NCBI GenBank assembly: GCA_035578175.1
Contig: JAQMRL010000004.1
Location: 44,039,401 to 44,103,400, forward strand
DNA from: Catonia carolina
Taxonomy: Eukaryota > Arthropoda > Insecta > Hemiptera > Achilidae
DNA: 64,000 bases
Direction: 5' to 3'
The position numbers were made by a program, and so were the translations under genes. The notes beneath the pieces were generated by a model that did not search any database, was not told where the DNA came from, and saw only the letters and a list, made by a program, of their open reading frames with translations. Shown piece after piece: positions 1-10,496 of the stretch. Position 1 is the first letter of the stretch. Every line of letters begins with the position of its first letter.

Positions 1-216
1 CCGCTCCTCACCTACCACACAACCCACTTAGAAGACTGAAAAGGCAATGGAATAGAGACCTTTTGTGAATCGTCCTGAGAGGTTGCCGCTGGGCGACTAC
101 CTCACACAAGTGAGATCAAGACATTTATACAAAACTATTGACATTATAACTGCTGGTTGTGTCAACTTCTTACACAGTTGTAGTTTATTTTCTTAAATAA
201 AGTCAAAAAAAAAAAT
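1..216 (+). mobile_element. 3' end of a Jockey-clade LINE (5' end outside window)
   Basis: Bases 3-68 read as the last residues of a Jockey-type reverse transcriptase ORF, ending HNPLRRLKRQWNRDLL and a TGA at 66-68. The LRRLKR...DL ending is the usual C-terminus of Jockey-clade ORF2 and recurs in other fragments in this window. A ~135-bp 3' UTR follows, with AATAAA near 195 and an A-run at 206-216 that marks the retrotransposon 3' end. The 5' end lies beyond the window, so element length is unknown. Confidence 0.7.
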
Positions 217-218
217 TG

Positions 219-370
219 TAAGTTGTATTAAATTCTTGGTTATGAGCGACTACTTTTGGAATGAAATGGGGATTTCGACAAGTTATAATTTCTAAACCCT
301 AGCAAAGAATCGAACCAGGAATCTTCCACTTGACAGGGTATCGCGCAAACCACTACGCCACGGAAGCAGC
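219..370 (-). mobile_element. tRNA-derived SINE, type 1 (copy a)
   Basis: Read on the minus strand it starts with a tRNA-like head (A-box-like GCGTAGTGGTTTG, B-box-like GGTTCGATTC). A body follows that is shared with at least six other copies here, ending in a conserved block equivalent to GTCGCTAATAACCAA...GATGCGACTT. It abuts the A-tail of the preceding LINE. It is diverged. The head cannot form a proper tRNA acceptor stem, so it is a SINE and not a tRNA gene. Confidence 0.75.
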
Positions 371-1040
371 TTATATTTGTTATCGTGACATGTACAATAT
401 TGACAACTACCTAATTTGATCACTATTTTTTGCAGTACTTTTGACATGATTAAACATAAATTTGAACAGAATCCCAAGTTGAGTTTTTCGTGTGCAGCTG
501 TTACCGGTTACTATACAAAGTCGCTCTTTCAAGTGGTGTTACTTAATAATTAATAGTGTTTTTCTAGCAGTTTTATAGACTTGGCTTGTCCAAAGGTCTA
601 ATGAGTTTTTGTCTTTAATTTAATATGTATCTAGCACTGTACATTATTAGCACAACCTCTACATTTCAGCACTTTTTGCTTGATGTAGTACCGAAAAAGA
701 ATTCCATTGAATTCCCTAAATTCGCATAGTCTCAATTTAGATGTTCAAATTATAAATTTAGTTTTGATGATTTCAGAATAAATATAAAATAAAGATAGTA
801 AATCATTTTTAGTTGATGGTTTTATAATGTAAAATGTACTCCATGATTTTCAAATAAGTAAATTTGGAAATTGTTTCACTGATAAATTTTGAACAGGTTC
901 GTTTGGCTATCTGTGAAACTTCTCAAAAAGTCGAACGTACGTATATTTTTGGTTATACACTTTACAATAGACCTCTTCATATCATTATTTAATGTTCCAT
1001 TTGAGAAATAAAATGTAGCTTTAATTGTGATTCTCAGAAA
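371..1040. other. AT-rich stretch, no recognisable gene
   Basis: No sizeable open frame with protein-like composition and no element ends recognised. A 12-mer CGGTTACTATAC near 493 matches the terminus of the P-like element at 58278, but nothing around it forms a recognisable copy. Confidence 0.5.
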
Positions 1041-1160
1041 TATTATTTTGACCAAATCTTTTAGTTTCTTTACTCATTATAGGCAAAGATGCCTACCTTG
1101 TCTTTGCCTATGCTTATCATGAGTAAAGCAACTAAAAGAGTCGGTAAAAACAATAATTTT
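1041..1160. repeat. Imperfect inverted repeat (decayed foldback)
   Basis: The arms pair across a centre near 1095. CTTTTAGTT, CTTTACTCAT and ATAGGCAAAGA on the left face TCTTTGCCTAT, ATGAGTAAAG and AACTAAAAG on the right. The pairing continues more weakly outward to about 1041 and 1160. No coding content. It could be a decayed snapback or a small foldback element. Confidence 0.55.
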
Positions 1161-1194
1161 GAAGATTACAGCTGAAGCTCCTTTTTTTAAATTA

Positions 1195-1316
1195 CATCTT
1201 TGCCATAAATAATAGGGTACTGCAAAATAATTACAGTGGATAGAGCATGTGAACAGGACGAGCAAGAATCGGATACCTAAGAAGGTGCTGCGTTACAAAC
1301 CGTAGGTTTGCAACGC
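1195..1316 (+). mobile_element. RTE-like LINE 3' scrap ending in a snapback hairpin
   Basis: Translated, this piece gives residues similar to QWIEHVNR.S..RIPKKVLRYKP. That is the C-terminal end of the reverse-transcriptase ORF also found at 25720-25830, and the nucleotides match closely over ~100 bp. At 1287-1317 the last bases (CTGCGTTACAAACC) are followed after three bases by their near-perfect reverse complement (GGTTTGCAACGCAG). A purine tract follows immediately. Confidence 0.6.
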
Positions 1317-1557
1317 AGAAGAAGAAATAAAACAAGAAAAAGAATCAGAAGAAGAGGAAGAATAACAAGAAGGAGGAGGAGGAGGAGGAAGAGGAGGAGG
1401 AGGAGGAGGAGGAGGTGAAGAAGAGGCAGGATGAGAAGGAGGTGAAGAAGAAGCAGGAGGAGGAGGAGAAGAAAAATGAGAAAAGAGAAGGAGGAAGGAG
1501 GAGGAGAAAAGAGAAGGAGGAAGGAAAAGGAAAGGAGGAGAGGAGGAGAAGGAGAAG
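1317..1557 (+). repeat. 240-bp polypurine tract (GAA/GGA/GAG)
   Basis: Almost uninterrupted purines on the plus strand, mostly GAA, GGA and GAG units. Such mirror-rich purine runs can adopt triplex (H-DNA) structure. The long minus-strand open frame across it encodes only leucine/serine/proline low-complexity sequence and is not a gene. Confidence 0.9.
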
Positions 1558-1696
1558 CCTTATTTAGGTACAAAAATATACTCATTAATTTCGTTATATC
1601 GTATAAACTTGATAGCATTTTTGAGATATTCCTAAATACCATAAGGTGACCATTTCATAGACAAATATTAATATACATATAAAATAAAAAATAATT

Positions 1697-1699
1697 AAT

Positions 1700-1742
<43 letters not shown>
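1697..1742. repeat. (TA)n microsatellite
   Basis: About 20 uninterrupted TA units in AT-rich surroundings. Confidence 0.95.
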
Positions 1743-1744
<2 letters not shown>

Positions 1745-2266
1745 TTAATAAACTTTAATGATTGTACCGGTTCAATTTCACGACAATCCAAAATATTCAG
1801 CTCTAAAGTTTTATCACATCGGGTACAATACACATTTCCAAAATAAGATATTTAAAAAAATTCAAAACACTGGACATAGCATGTGCGTAAACATGTGAAG
1901 TTGTATGTATGAAGCAATACTCTATCTATCCTACGAACAAAAATAAATAAATAAACTGTACTCACTGATACAGGCCTACACTTGGATTATTCGTAAGCCC
2001 CTATTTAGAAACAAGAACAAGAGAGGCGCAGCTTATATTTGAACACTAGATGCTACTACTACCGTCAGTCCAGGTCAAAACAGGCAACAATAACATACTA
2101 AAATCCCACCCATAAGCCTATCAAAACATAATATTTTTCTCTTCACAATATACTACAATTTCTAAAATTCCCTGCCATCAAAATATTTTCTCGGAACTGA
2201 GTTACGTATTCTTTAGTGATGTGATCAAGAATGCCAAACATTAAAATACTAATAATCTATGTTTTA
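1743..2266. other. Intergenic, nothing recognised
   Basis: AT-rich sequence without a credible ORF, element terminus or repeat shared with the rest of the window. Confidence 0.5.
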
Positions 2267-3519
2267 TTTTACTTTCTCTTGCCTATATGAATATATAGAA
2301 AAGAAAGTATTGTTTTCAAGTACATTTTACGAAATCGAATTTTCACCGCATCTACACGTTTTCAGACTCCCTGAACCCAAAAAACATGTTTTTAGTGATT
2401 GGTCTGTAAGTGTGCATGAACAGAATATCTCAAGAACGGAACAGCATACGAATTTGAAACTTAAGTTAGATATTACTACCGGACCCAACACGAACATTTT
2501 CATCAAAATCGGTCAACCGGAAGTAGTAGTTTATTTGTGTCATTTTTCACTGTTTTGCGATTTTCTCAAAAACGGCTCCTACGATTTTTTTTAAAATCAC
2601 CTCATTTACTAAATTTAACACACCGGGTTGGTCTAGAGGTAAAAGTCGTCGCCTCGAGTCAGCTATTTAACAGCTGATTTTCGGAGACGAAGGTTCCTGG
2701 TTCAAATCTTAGTAAAGGTAGTTACTTTTATACGGATTTGAATATTAGACAGTAGTTACCGGTGCACTTTGATAGTTGGGGTTCAATTAACCATACTCTC
2801 CTAGGAATGGTCGGCCTGGGTCTGTACAAGACTACACCTCATTTACATGACATACACATCATCCTCATTTCATTGGGTCATGGGGTTTCTTATTGTTCTG
2901 AATTGAACAGATTGCAACGTACACACATTAGGGATAAAAAAAAATTACTAAATTTGATACGCTCTACAAGATAGGGCAGGCGTCATGCCTGCTAAAATTT
3001 TTGGAGAGGTTGTTTTCTCGTAAAAAAAATAGTTTTTTTTTAAGATTGCGACTTTGAATATGCATTTTAGCGCAAAAATGTCTGTATTAAAGTTGTAAAG
3101 AATTTAAAATCCTACAACTTTTATTTCAAACTTTTTTTGTATAACGCTTAGTTTAGCTGTAATTAGCGATTTTCTGTTTTTTTTTACGAAAATGTGTAAA
3201 AAAATCGGTTTTTAAGATTTCAGCCTTAGTATGCATTTTACGACAAAAGTATAGTATATAAGTAAATTTACAGAATATTAAAAGATCTGCAACTTTAATT
3301 TAGAGCATTTTTCTCTACAGAGCCTAGTTTAGCGTGAAAGACTGATATTCCGCATTTTTAAGCCAAACAGGTTGATTTTCATTTTGTATTATTCACTCAT
3401 GATTAAAATAAGGTTTGTTTTTTTATTTCGAATGTTTTATTACTAATATTAGGTTATATATTATTCATTATTTGCAATGGCAAGAGAAAGTTGTGTGAGT
3501 GCTACACACCAGATTTTTT
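2267..3519 (+). mobile_element. Family A repeat, copy 1 (interrupted by a SINE)
   Basis: Family A is the dominant repeat here, about 0.95 kb per full copy. In this orientation it begins ACTTTCTCTTGCC followed by a small hairpin (CCTATATGAATATATAGG in good copies). It then has a GT-rich microsatellite slot, a body holding two diverged tandem blocks that each contain a GTTGTAG...CTACAAC dyad, and ends GGCAAGAGAAAGT...TTTCACACCAGA. Here the GT slot is almost lost and a SINE sits at 2617-2944. It has no meaningful ORF. The non-autonomous Helentron/HINE interpretation is given in the findings. Confidence 0.85.
2617..2944 (+). mobile_element. tRNA-derived SINE, type 3, with 11-bp target duplication
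   Basis: The tRNA-like head has an A box (TGGTCTAGAGGT) and a B box (GGTTCAAATC). A unique body ends in an A-run (GGGATAAAAAAAAA). It is bounded by a perfect direct repeat TTACTAAATTT at 2606-2616 and 2945-2955; removing the insert and one repeat restores the family A consensus. A second, head-truncated copy lies at 14669-14906. Retroposed by some LINE in trans. Confidence 0.85.
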
Positions 3520-4130
3520 AGAAATATAAAAACCAAAACACTGCAATTTCAGTAAATTTTATTCATGAAAATTCTAACAGTGACCTTTAAAACAGGGTAG
3601 GGAAAACGAACGCTTCTTTTACAACTCCATTATACCATTTATACACCAAAAATACAATGTATTATAAACAAGTAAATTGAATGAAAAAGGCGTATATGTA
3701 TGTGTATAAAATATAACACGTACATTGTAACTTACATACAGAAAATACATAATATATTACACACAAAAAGTGACAGATAAATTGGCCTACAAGGTTACTG
3801 CACCAATAACAAACACGCTACCTTTATTTTTTTTAAATGTATTTTTAATATAAATTGACAATTTTAATTACATCTAACACAGGAACTTTGACAAATAAAT
3901 AAGTAATTATTAATTAATTACAAATATTTACAACAGTATTTTATGAAATAATAAATCTGGACAATAACTTTAATTTAATTTTATATTATTAAAATATTTT
4001 AGTTATTATAAGTTTATTTGACCTAAATAATTAATTTCACATTGATTTTTTTGTTTAATATTTTATTAACGGTTTTCAGTATTTTTGTAATACAAGAGAT
4101 GTTCAAAAAGCTGACATTTAATTTAAAAAA
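3520..4130. other. AT-rich spacer between opposed family A copies
   Basis: No ORF or element end recognised. It separates two family A copies that face each other tail to tail. Confidence 0.5.
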
Positions 4131-4909
4131 TCTAGTGTAAAACACACAAATTTCTCTTGCCAACGCAAATAATTAACAATAAACCTAACATTAGTAATAA
4201 AACATTAGAAATAAACAAAAAACTAACCTCTAAACATAACCTTATTTTAATCACGAGTGAAAGACGCAAAATGAAACTCGAACTCAGTTTGGCTTAAAAA
4301 TACGGAAAATCACTCTTTACGCTAAACTAGGCTCTGTAGTGAAAAATGCTTTAAATAAAAGTTGTAGATCTTTTAATTTCCTATAAAATTTATTATATAC
4401 ACTTTTGTCGTAAAATGCATTCTAAGGCCGAAATCTTAAAAAAAATCGATTTTTCACACGTTTTCGTGAGAAAAAATCAGAAAATCGCTAATTACTGCTA
4501 AACTAAGCGTTATACAAAAAAATGTTTGAAATAAAAGTTGTAGAATTTTAAATTTTCTACAACTTTTATTATATAAATTTTTGCGCTAAATTGCATATTA
4601 AAGCCGTAATCTTAAAAAAACTATGTTTTTACGTGAAAACAGCCTCCCCAAGAATTTTAGCAAACATGACGCCTACCCTATCTTGTAGAGAATAAAAAAT
4701 TGAGTAAACCAGGCGATTTTAAAAAAATTGTAGGACTAGTTTTTGAGAAAATCACAAAAAAGTGAAAAATTACACGAATAAACTACTACTTCCGGTTGAC
4801 CGATTTTTATGAAAATGTTCGTGTCGGGTCCGGTAGTGGTATGTAACTTAAGTTTCAAGTTCGTACGATGTTCCGTTTTTGAGATATTTTGTATACGCAC
4901 ACGCACACG

Positions 4910-4946
<37 letters not shown>

Positions 4947-5082
4947 CAATCGCTAAAAACATGTTTTTTGGGTTCAGGGGGTCTGAAAACATATAGATCC
5001 GGTGAAAACTCGATTTCGAAAAATCGACATGAAAACAATACTTTCCTTCCTATATATTCATATAGGCAAGAGAAAGTAAAAA
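4131..5082 (-). mobile_element. Family A repeat, copy 2
   Basis: Near-complete minus-orientation copy running from TCTAGTGTAAAACACAC to AGGCAAGAGAAAGTAAAA. The hairpin CCTATATATTCATATAGG is intact at its right end. The microsatellite slot holds a ~37-bp CA/CG run at 4903-4942. The short open frames on both strands (4736-5096) contain only translated repeat. Confidence 0.9.
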
Positions 5083-5137
5083 TGTGCTTGATATGAAATG
5101 AACGAATGAATAAAATTATTTATTTTATTTACTCCGT

Positions 5138-5296
5138 TTTTTAAGCCGCATTAATATCTTGGTTATTAGCGATTACTGTGGGTTAAGGAACAGTGGGTTT
5201 GAATTTGTAATAATTTTCCGGACCTTGGCCGGGAATCGAACGCGGGACCTCCGCTTTGCAGCGTACCACGCTAACCATTGGGCCACAGAGGCGACC
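5138..5296 (-). mobile_element. tRNA-derived SINE, type 1 (copy b)
   Basis: Minus-strand copy with a well-preserved B-box region (complement GGGAATCGAACGCGGGACC) and A-box region near 5270. The tail-proximal block (GCATTAATATCTTGGTTATT) matches the other type 1 copies. Confidence 0.85.
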
Positions 5297-5790
5297 CAGT
5301 GGTTAAAAAATAAATAAATTTTAAATAAAGATTCAAAATAAATTAAATTTTTATATTTTTTTACTTCCTGTGTAATTTTCAGAATGAGATAAGAATTTAT
5401 TAAAGCGGTTCATAAGTTTGTCGCATGCCTCTCAGTAGAATTTTCTATCCAAGTTGCGTAAAATGTTAGGTTAATTAGTAACTACAAAATATTTTGATAG
5501 TTTTCACCAATGGATAGACGGAGTCCCAAGCAACGTTTAGGTATATAGAATGATGTACGAAAATATATACCGCCAGGCTAAAGAATAGTGTAATAGGGAC
5601 AATCTTCTTTGAAAGTATCGACTGTTACATGAAGTTTAAACAGGTGCAATTTGTTACCTGCTGGGCGCACTGGCCTTAACCTAATTTTTTTTTCAGTACA
5701 GAATGGTAGAATTCAGTGAAGTCTATTGTACTCTTTTATGTTCTTTTTGTTGTTATTTATTCTCTGGATTTTTCTAGTATTTTTTTTATA
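5297..5790. other. AT-rich spacer before the mariner element
   Basis: No supported gene. Short open frames reach into the mariner TIR and have no family resemblance. Confidence 0.5.
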
Positions 5791-6755
5791 CAGGGCGTTT
5801 CATTATGTACTTCGGGGTTACGAAAATTCAGTACAAAAAATGATTTCATTTATAAGAATGAAACAAGTACTTACTGTACGAAAGAGCACTTCAAATAGTT
5901 TTTTCCACATATTCTGGGCAGTTAGTTAACCGTTTGCCCGCTAGGCGTAGACAGTAGAGAAAATGGCTGCCACGGGAAGCGAGGGAAGTTTACAGTTACA
6001 GGAAAAGTTGTCGTAAGATGAAGGTTTCTAGAGAAGATAATTTTCAGCGATGAAGCGACGTTCCTTATTAGTGAAAAAGTAAACCGTCATAACGTACGAG
6101 TTTAGGGAACTGAAAACCCACACGATTATGTGGAACACGTTCGGGATTCTCCGAAAGTACACGTTTTTTGTACGATCTTTCGTGAGGCAGTATATCGGTC
6201 GTTCTTTTTTACGGAAACGACAGTAACCGGCTTGATTTACCTGGATATGTTACAATTATGGCTTATGCCTTAGCTACTCAACGACTTCATTTTCCAGCAT
6301 GATAGTTGTCCTGCCCATTTTCATAACGAGGTTCGACGGTACCTTAACACAATATTGCCTCGGCGCTGGATAGGGCGCGAGCCTGAAGAAGACCAACACA
6401 TTATGCTCTGGCCACCAAGATCACCAGACCTCTCGCCATGTGACTTCTTTCTCTGGGGTTACATGAAAGACAAGGTGTTTATCCCACTAATGCCAAACGA
6501 TATAGCTGAACTGAAGGATCGCATAATCAATGTAATCAACTTTATCGAAAGGGACATGTTAGAACATGCTTGGCAAGAGCTAGACTTTCGTGTTGTGTGC
6601 CGTGTCACTACAGGAGCACACATTAAACATTTGTAGATGTTTAAAAATAACTGTTTGAGTCCCTGCATCGCCTCGTACAACTTTCATTTTAGGAAGTGAA
6701 ATAGTTTTTTTGTACTGAATTTTTGAAACCCCAAAGAACATAATGAAACCCTCTT
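5791..6755 (+). mobile_element. Mariner-like (IS630/Tc1 superfamily) DNA transposon, ~965 bp
   Basis: Terminal inverted repeats of about 65 bp. The left starts CAGGGCGTTTCATTATG at 5791; the right, complemented, reads GGGTTTCATTATGTTCTTTG. Both share AAAATTCAGTACAAAAAA, and both ends abut TA (5789-5790 and 6756-6757), as expected for the TA target site. The inside holds the C-terminal two-thirds of a transposase with several breaks and no N-terminal DNA-binding part. It is therefore internally deleted and non-autonomous. Confidence 0.85.
6030..6636 (+). pseudogene. Broken mariner-like transposase
   Basis: In-frame pieces carry the catalytic landmarks in order: IIFSDEATF (first Asp) near 6035, FQHDSCPAH (second Asp) near 6290, and LWPPRSPDLSPCDFFLWG (third Asp) near 6410-6463. 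A typical C-terminus ending CRVTTGAHIKHL follows, with a stop at 6634-6636. The last 93 codons (6355-6636) are open. Upstream there are stop codons and frame changes, and the helix-turn-helix region is absent. Cut-and-paste DDD/E transposase family; inactive as it stands. Confidence 0.85.
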
Positions 6756-6757
6756 TA

Positions 6758-7662
6758 GTTATCTGGAATAATCTATGCTGCATATAAAAGCAGCCAATTC
6801 TTTAGTCCGGAGTCAGTAGTAAATAGGTTGCGCTGCCAGTATTATTAGAGTGCGTTAGTTTGTGTTACAACCAGTTTTGTACATAACTTGTTGTAATTGT
6901 CGTAGTTTTCCGTAACGAGCAACAGAGAACAATTTTTTGGTTTGTAAGGAAAAATTCATTCAGTAATTGTTTGATAGTAAATGGCCATATTTTCTTTTAA
7001 AGTAAGTTAATTTTAGAAAGAAACGGGGAGAACTTTTGCAGAAAGAAGACACACTTGCATTTATGATTCACTCAGTTCACTGTATTTTAAGACTAAATAC
7101 AACATTCAATAATAATCTAATACTACAAATCAATTTTTAATATACCTAGTACAGAACTAACAAGCAAGTAGAATTAATTTCGCCATAAAATGTTAATGTA
7201 ATCTAACCGATCGATCCAGCGGAAACTCGTAAAATACAAAAAAAAATATTAAAAGTTAATATGGGCCAATAAAAACTATAACAACCTTACAAATGATAAT
7301 AAGCGCAACTAAGCACACATACGCGTAGGCTTGCGATAACTATTAAACAATAAATCAAAAATTATTAGGCTGTAGTGTAAGAAACTAATAAAATTAAAGT
7401 CAACGATAAGTACGAAGTTAATAAAAATTTAGATGCCGTTTTGTAGTAAATAGCCAGAACGCAGTTTAATTATGTTATAGGATAACCAAACGAAGTACTA
7501 AAATATAGAATATTAACCAAAAACTTTTATTTTATTTACTTTTTTAAATTATTTTTCATGTAGGCCTATCATTTCAATATTATTTATTTTAAAATTTATT
7601 TAAATTTATTTGTTTTCGTTCATATTTTTATTTTCATTGCCATTGGTATTTAACTTTTGTTG
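6758..7662. other. AT-rich stretch, nothing recognised
   Basis: No ORF with protein-like content and no repeat shared with the rest of the window. Confidence 0.5.
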
Positions 7663-7735
7663 AATCTCTATAATAGTTATAACTATCATAGAGATTTTAC
7701 TTATGAGAAGGAGAAGAAAAAGGAGAAGGAGAAGA
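7663..7735. repeat. 34-bp near-perfect palindrome followed by a purine run
   Basis: AATCTCTATAATAGTTA at 7663-7679 faces TAACTATCATAGAGATT at 7680-7696 with one mismatched pair and no loop. A GAGAAG-type purine run follows at 7704-7735. Confidence 0.8.
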
Positions 7736-8059
7736 TGTTTATGAGTTTCAATTAATTTTCAAATTTAAATATTTTTTAAAATATTTATGTCTGTTTATCT
7801 ATAAATTAACAAATTTATTGTAGCGGAAACATAAATTGTGTTTTACCTCCATTTTGTGACTTGTTTTACATTTTTCTTAAAAAATTAAACTTCTGAGAGC
7901 TGTTTTGTTCTATATAGACCACCAATCACACAAAACCATTATATTTTTCATAAAACTTCTATAAATTCATGAATCATAATACCAGAGGAGCGAACATTAA
8001 GGCAAAAATTTTCGCTAATAAAGGATTTTAAAATCTGTTTATATAAAACACTATGTTAT

Positions 8060-8358
8060 ATGCGTTAAACAAATCGTTATTAATAAGGCATAAGGATTTG
8101 TTTAACGTATAGAACAAGAAGAAGAAGAAGAAGAAGGAGGAGGAGGAGGAGGAGGAGGAGGAGGAGGAGGAGGAGGTGGAGGAAGAGGGGTGGAAAAGAG
8201 GAAAAAGAAGAAACGAAAAAGAAAAAGGAGAAGGAGAAGGAAAAGAAGAAGGAGAAGAAAAGAAGAAGAAAAAACAAGGAGAAAAAGAACAAGAAAAAGA
8301 AAAAGGAGAAGGAGATGAAGAAAAGAAAAAGAAGGAGGAGGAAAAGAAGAAGAAGAGT
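8060..8358 (+). repeat. Hairpin followed by a ~245-bp polypurine tract
   Basis: ATGCGTTAAACAAATC (8060-8075) is repeated inverted as GATTTGTTTAACGTAT (8095-8110, one mismatch). A tract of GAA/GGA/AAG purines follows at 8112-8358. The layout mirrors the one at 1287-1557. Open frames across it are low-complexity shadows. Confidence 0.85.
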
Positions 8359-9125
8359 TATTTTTTAACAGCACATCATAAACTACACATTAACTAAAAG
8401 TACCGATTACAAGAATATATGAAATACGAATAACACGAAAACAAACATAATATTTAGTTGAAGAGAGAAATACCTATTCGTAATTAGTTAGCGTAAAATT
8501 AGATTACACTAATATATGGAGAGTTTGTGTAGCAGAGAATGAAGGACGAGTAAATGATGATACAGAAGAAACTACTAAACACAGTTAGAAATAAAGAGAT
8601 CAGAGCGTGTGTAGTAAAGAAGATGTGTTAGAGAGAGAAAGACAAGTTCTAATTAATGAAGAGAACTACTGCTTCAACTTGTATAATATGATTACACTTA
8701 AGAAGATTAATATAATTAGAACTTCTTCATCTTAAACACAAATGGAGAGAAAAGAAATTAATTTAAAACTTTTGATTTAGTCTGAAAGAAAAATCTACTA
8801 GTAGATTAATTTACTGCAAATTTTATTTATCAACAAATGTTTTTTAACAGATGTTCTTTAAATACTATTCCGTATAACCACCAGAAAAAAAAACAACTTT
8901 TACCCTGATTATAGTACTGATCCAATAGTATGACTCAATAAAAGGAAGGTTTATTGTTACTTAATCATTGGCGTCATTGTTACTTAATCTAGATTCACAG
9001 ATTTGCGACCTTGTACATAGCAGCTGTCGTACCACATTTTCAGTAGCAATGTTTACTACGCATTAATGCTTTACGGGAGATTAAAAGATGAAAATACTAC
9101 CTCATCATTATGGTTTTTCTCATTT
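8359..9125. other. AT-rich stretch, nothing recognised
   Basis: Purine-skewed in part (8520-8660) but without ORF, repeat family or element ends that I can name. Confidence 0.5.
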
Positions 9126-9250
9126 TGTTTTTTATTGAGCGGTGAGGGGGCTACATAAGCCTAGAGGTTGTGCGTAGGTAATAAGATGAGATGATTTATA
9201 TACGAAAAAATGTTAGACCTGACCGGGAATCAAACCCAGGATTTATTTCA
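9126..9250 (-). mobile_element. tRNA-derived SINE, type 2 (copy a, head lost)
   Basis: Minus-strand match to the copy at 52743. TTTTTTATTGAG, ACATAAGCC, GTGCGTAGGTAAT and GACCTGACCGGGAATC all occur in the same order. The tRNA-like head beyond the B box is missing. Confidence 0.7.
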
Positions 9251-9289
9251 CATAATATAATTATTATAATCTTGATATATATAGGAAGA

Positions 9290-9760
9290 ACGGAAGATCA
9301 TGAGGAAAATTCTAGGTCCAAAATTAACAGAAGCAGGCTACAGGCTACACTCCAAAAAAACAACCAAGAAAATGTCTAACCTAGCGGCAGACATAAGGAA
9401 AAGAAGGCTGCAATTCTATGGGCACATCAGTAGACTCCCCCCAACACGACTCACTAACAAGATTCTTATTTACATACAAAAAGTTAAATCAACAACACCA
9501 TGGATTACACAAGTGAAAATAGACTTACATAAGGCACAAATAGACCCAACAGGTATTGGAGACAGAAACACATTCAGGAACAGGATAAACGAGTGGAATG
9601 TGATGCCAGAGAATGAGGTCCTTAGGACAGGGACGAAGTGGACAGAGGAGAGGAAGCAAACACATGGGGAGAGAATGAGAGAAGTATGGAAAATGAGAAA
9701 GAATTCCCAAAAATGAGTCGGAATGCTTTGCACGATCCATCAGGGTCCATACGCATATAA
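9290..9760 (+). mobile_element. 3' end of an RTE-like LINE with (TAA)n tail
   Basis: A 138-codon open frame (9300-9716) gives the C-terminal region downstream of the polymerase core. It contains RKILGPK, RKRRLQFYGHISRLPPTRLT and a basic end (GTKWTEERKQTHGERMREV). The same modules, more decayed, occur at 55770-56345. The frame stops shortly before a (TAA)n run at 9757-9781, as expected at the 3' end of LINEs with simple-repeat tails. Polymerase and endonuclease domains are absent (5' truncation). Clade assignment is tentative. Confidence 0.7.
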
Positions 9761-9778
9761 TAATAATAATAATAATAA

Positions 9779-9859
<81 letters not shown>

Positions 9860-9865
9860 GCGTAA

Positions 9866-9962
<97 letters not shown>

Positions 9963-9989
9963 GCGTATGGACCCTGATGGATCGTGCAA
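9728..9989. repeat. Palindrome: LINE terminus inverted across TA/TTA microsatellites
   Basis: The 33 bp at 9728-9760 are repeated exactly as the reverse complement at 9957-9989 (core ATGGACCCTGATGGATCGTG on the right). Between them lie (TAA)n, (TA)n, (TTA)n, the short block ATGCG at 9858-9862, a second (TA)n and (TTA)n. The arms derive from the 3' end of the preceding LINE. Confidence 0.9.
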
Positions 9990-10419
9990 TTCGTGCACAT
10001 TCACTTTCTTTGTATTAAATTTATTTTTCATACGAAATATTTTGATCACGTGACACGTAATTTCAATGTGAAATTTCACGAAAAATACAATGGCACGAAC
10101 CGTTTTTTGATAGATGCCTTAGTTTTCGAGTTATAAGCATTCAAAGTTGCAATTGATAAGTTGACGAAAAACTTAATTATACAGGGATAAGATACATTAA
10201 TAAATTATTACAAACTTCACGAGTTGTATAAATTTGTATTTGTTTAAAAATATGTTAAAAGAATATTTGATTAATGAAGCAATTCTATTGTACACAAAAG
10301 TTGATGTAAAATAAAAAATAGAAAATAAGGAGAGCATATCAATTAATAAAAAATATTCACAATACAAAATCGATATCGGAAGGTAAAGTTGTCAGAGATG
10401 GCAAACAGAAGGCTGAGGT
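9990..10419. other. Intergenic, nothing recognised
   Basis: AT-rich; no ORF or shared repeat. Confidence 0.5.
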
Positions 10420-10496
10420 ATTGCTTGAAGGTAAAACACTCGCACGAATCATTTAAATATCAGGGAAGTTCTGTAACATCTGATGGCAGGTGAAGA
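10420..10496 (+). mobile_element. Possible LINE reverse-transcriptase scrap
   Basis: Translates to HESFKYQGSSVTSDGR. This resembles the 'FKYLGS.VT.DG' segment that follows the polymerase core in many RTE-like LINEs. Only ~25 codons are readable, so the call rests on one short motif. Confidence 0.4.

Noticed and set aside
1277..1642. 121-codon minus-strand frame, Leu/Ser/Pro-rich
   Set aside because: It is only the translated polypurine tract; no protein-like composition outside the repeat.
4736..5096. Frames of 95-100 codons on both strands sharing a conserved peptide with frames at 2259, 31729, 33224, 33237, 19881 and 45420
   Set aside because: All are the same family A DNA translated. Frames differ between copies, carry the microsatellite and break often, so similarity reflects the repeat and not a protein.
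8080..8397. Overlapping frames on both strands (Phe/Ser/Pro-rich and Lys/Glu-rich)
   Set aside because: Shadows of the purine tract at 8112-8358.
9723..9977. 84-codon frame of Asn/Tyr/Ile runs
   Set aside because: Translated TAA/TA/TTA microsatellites.
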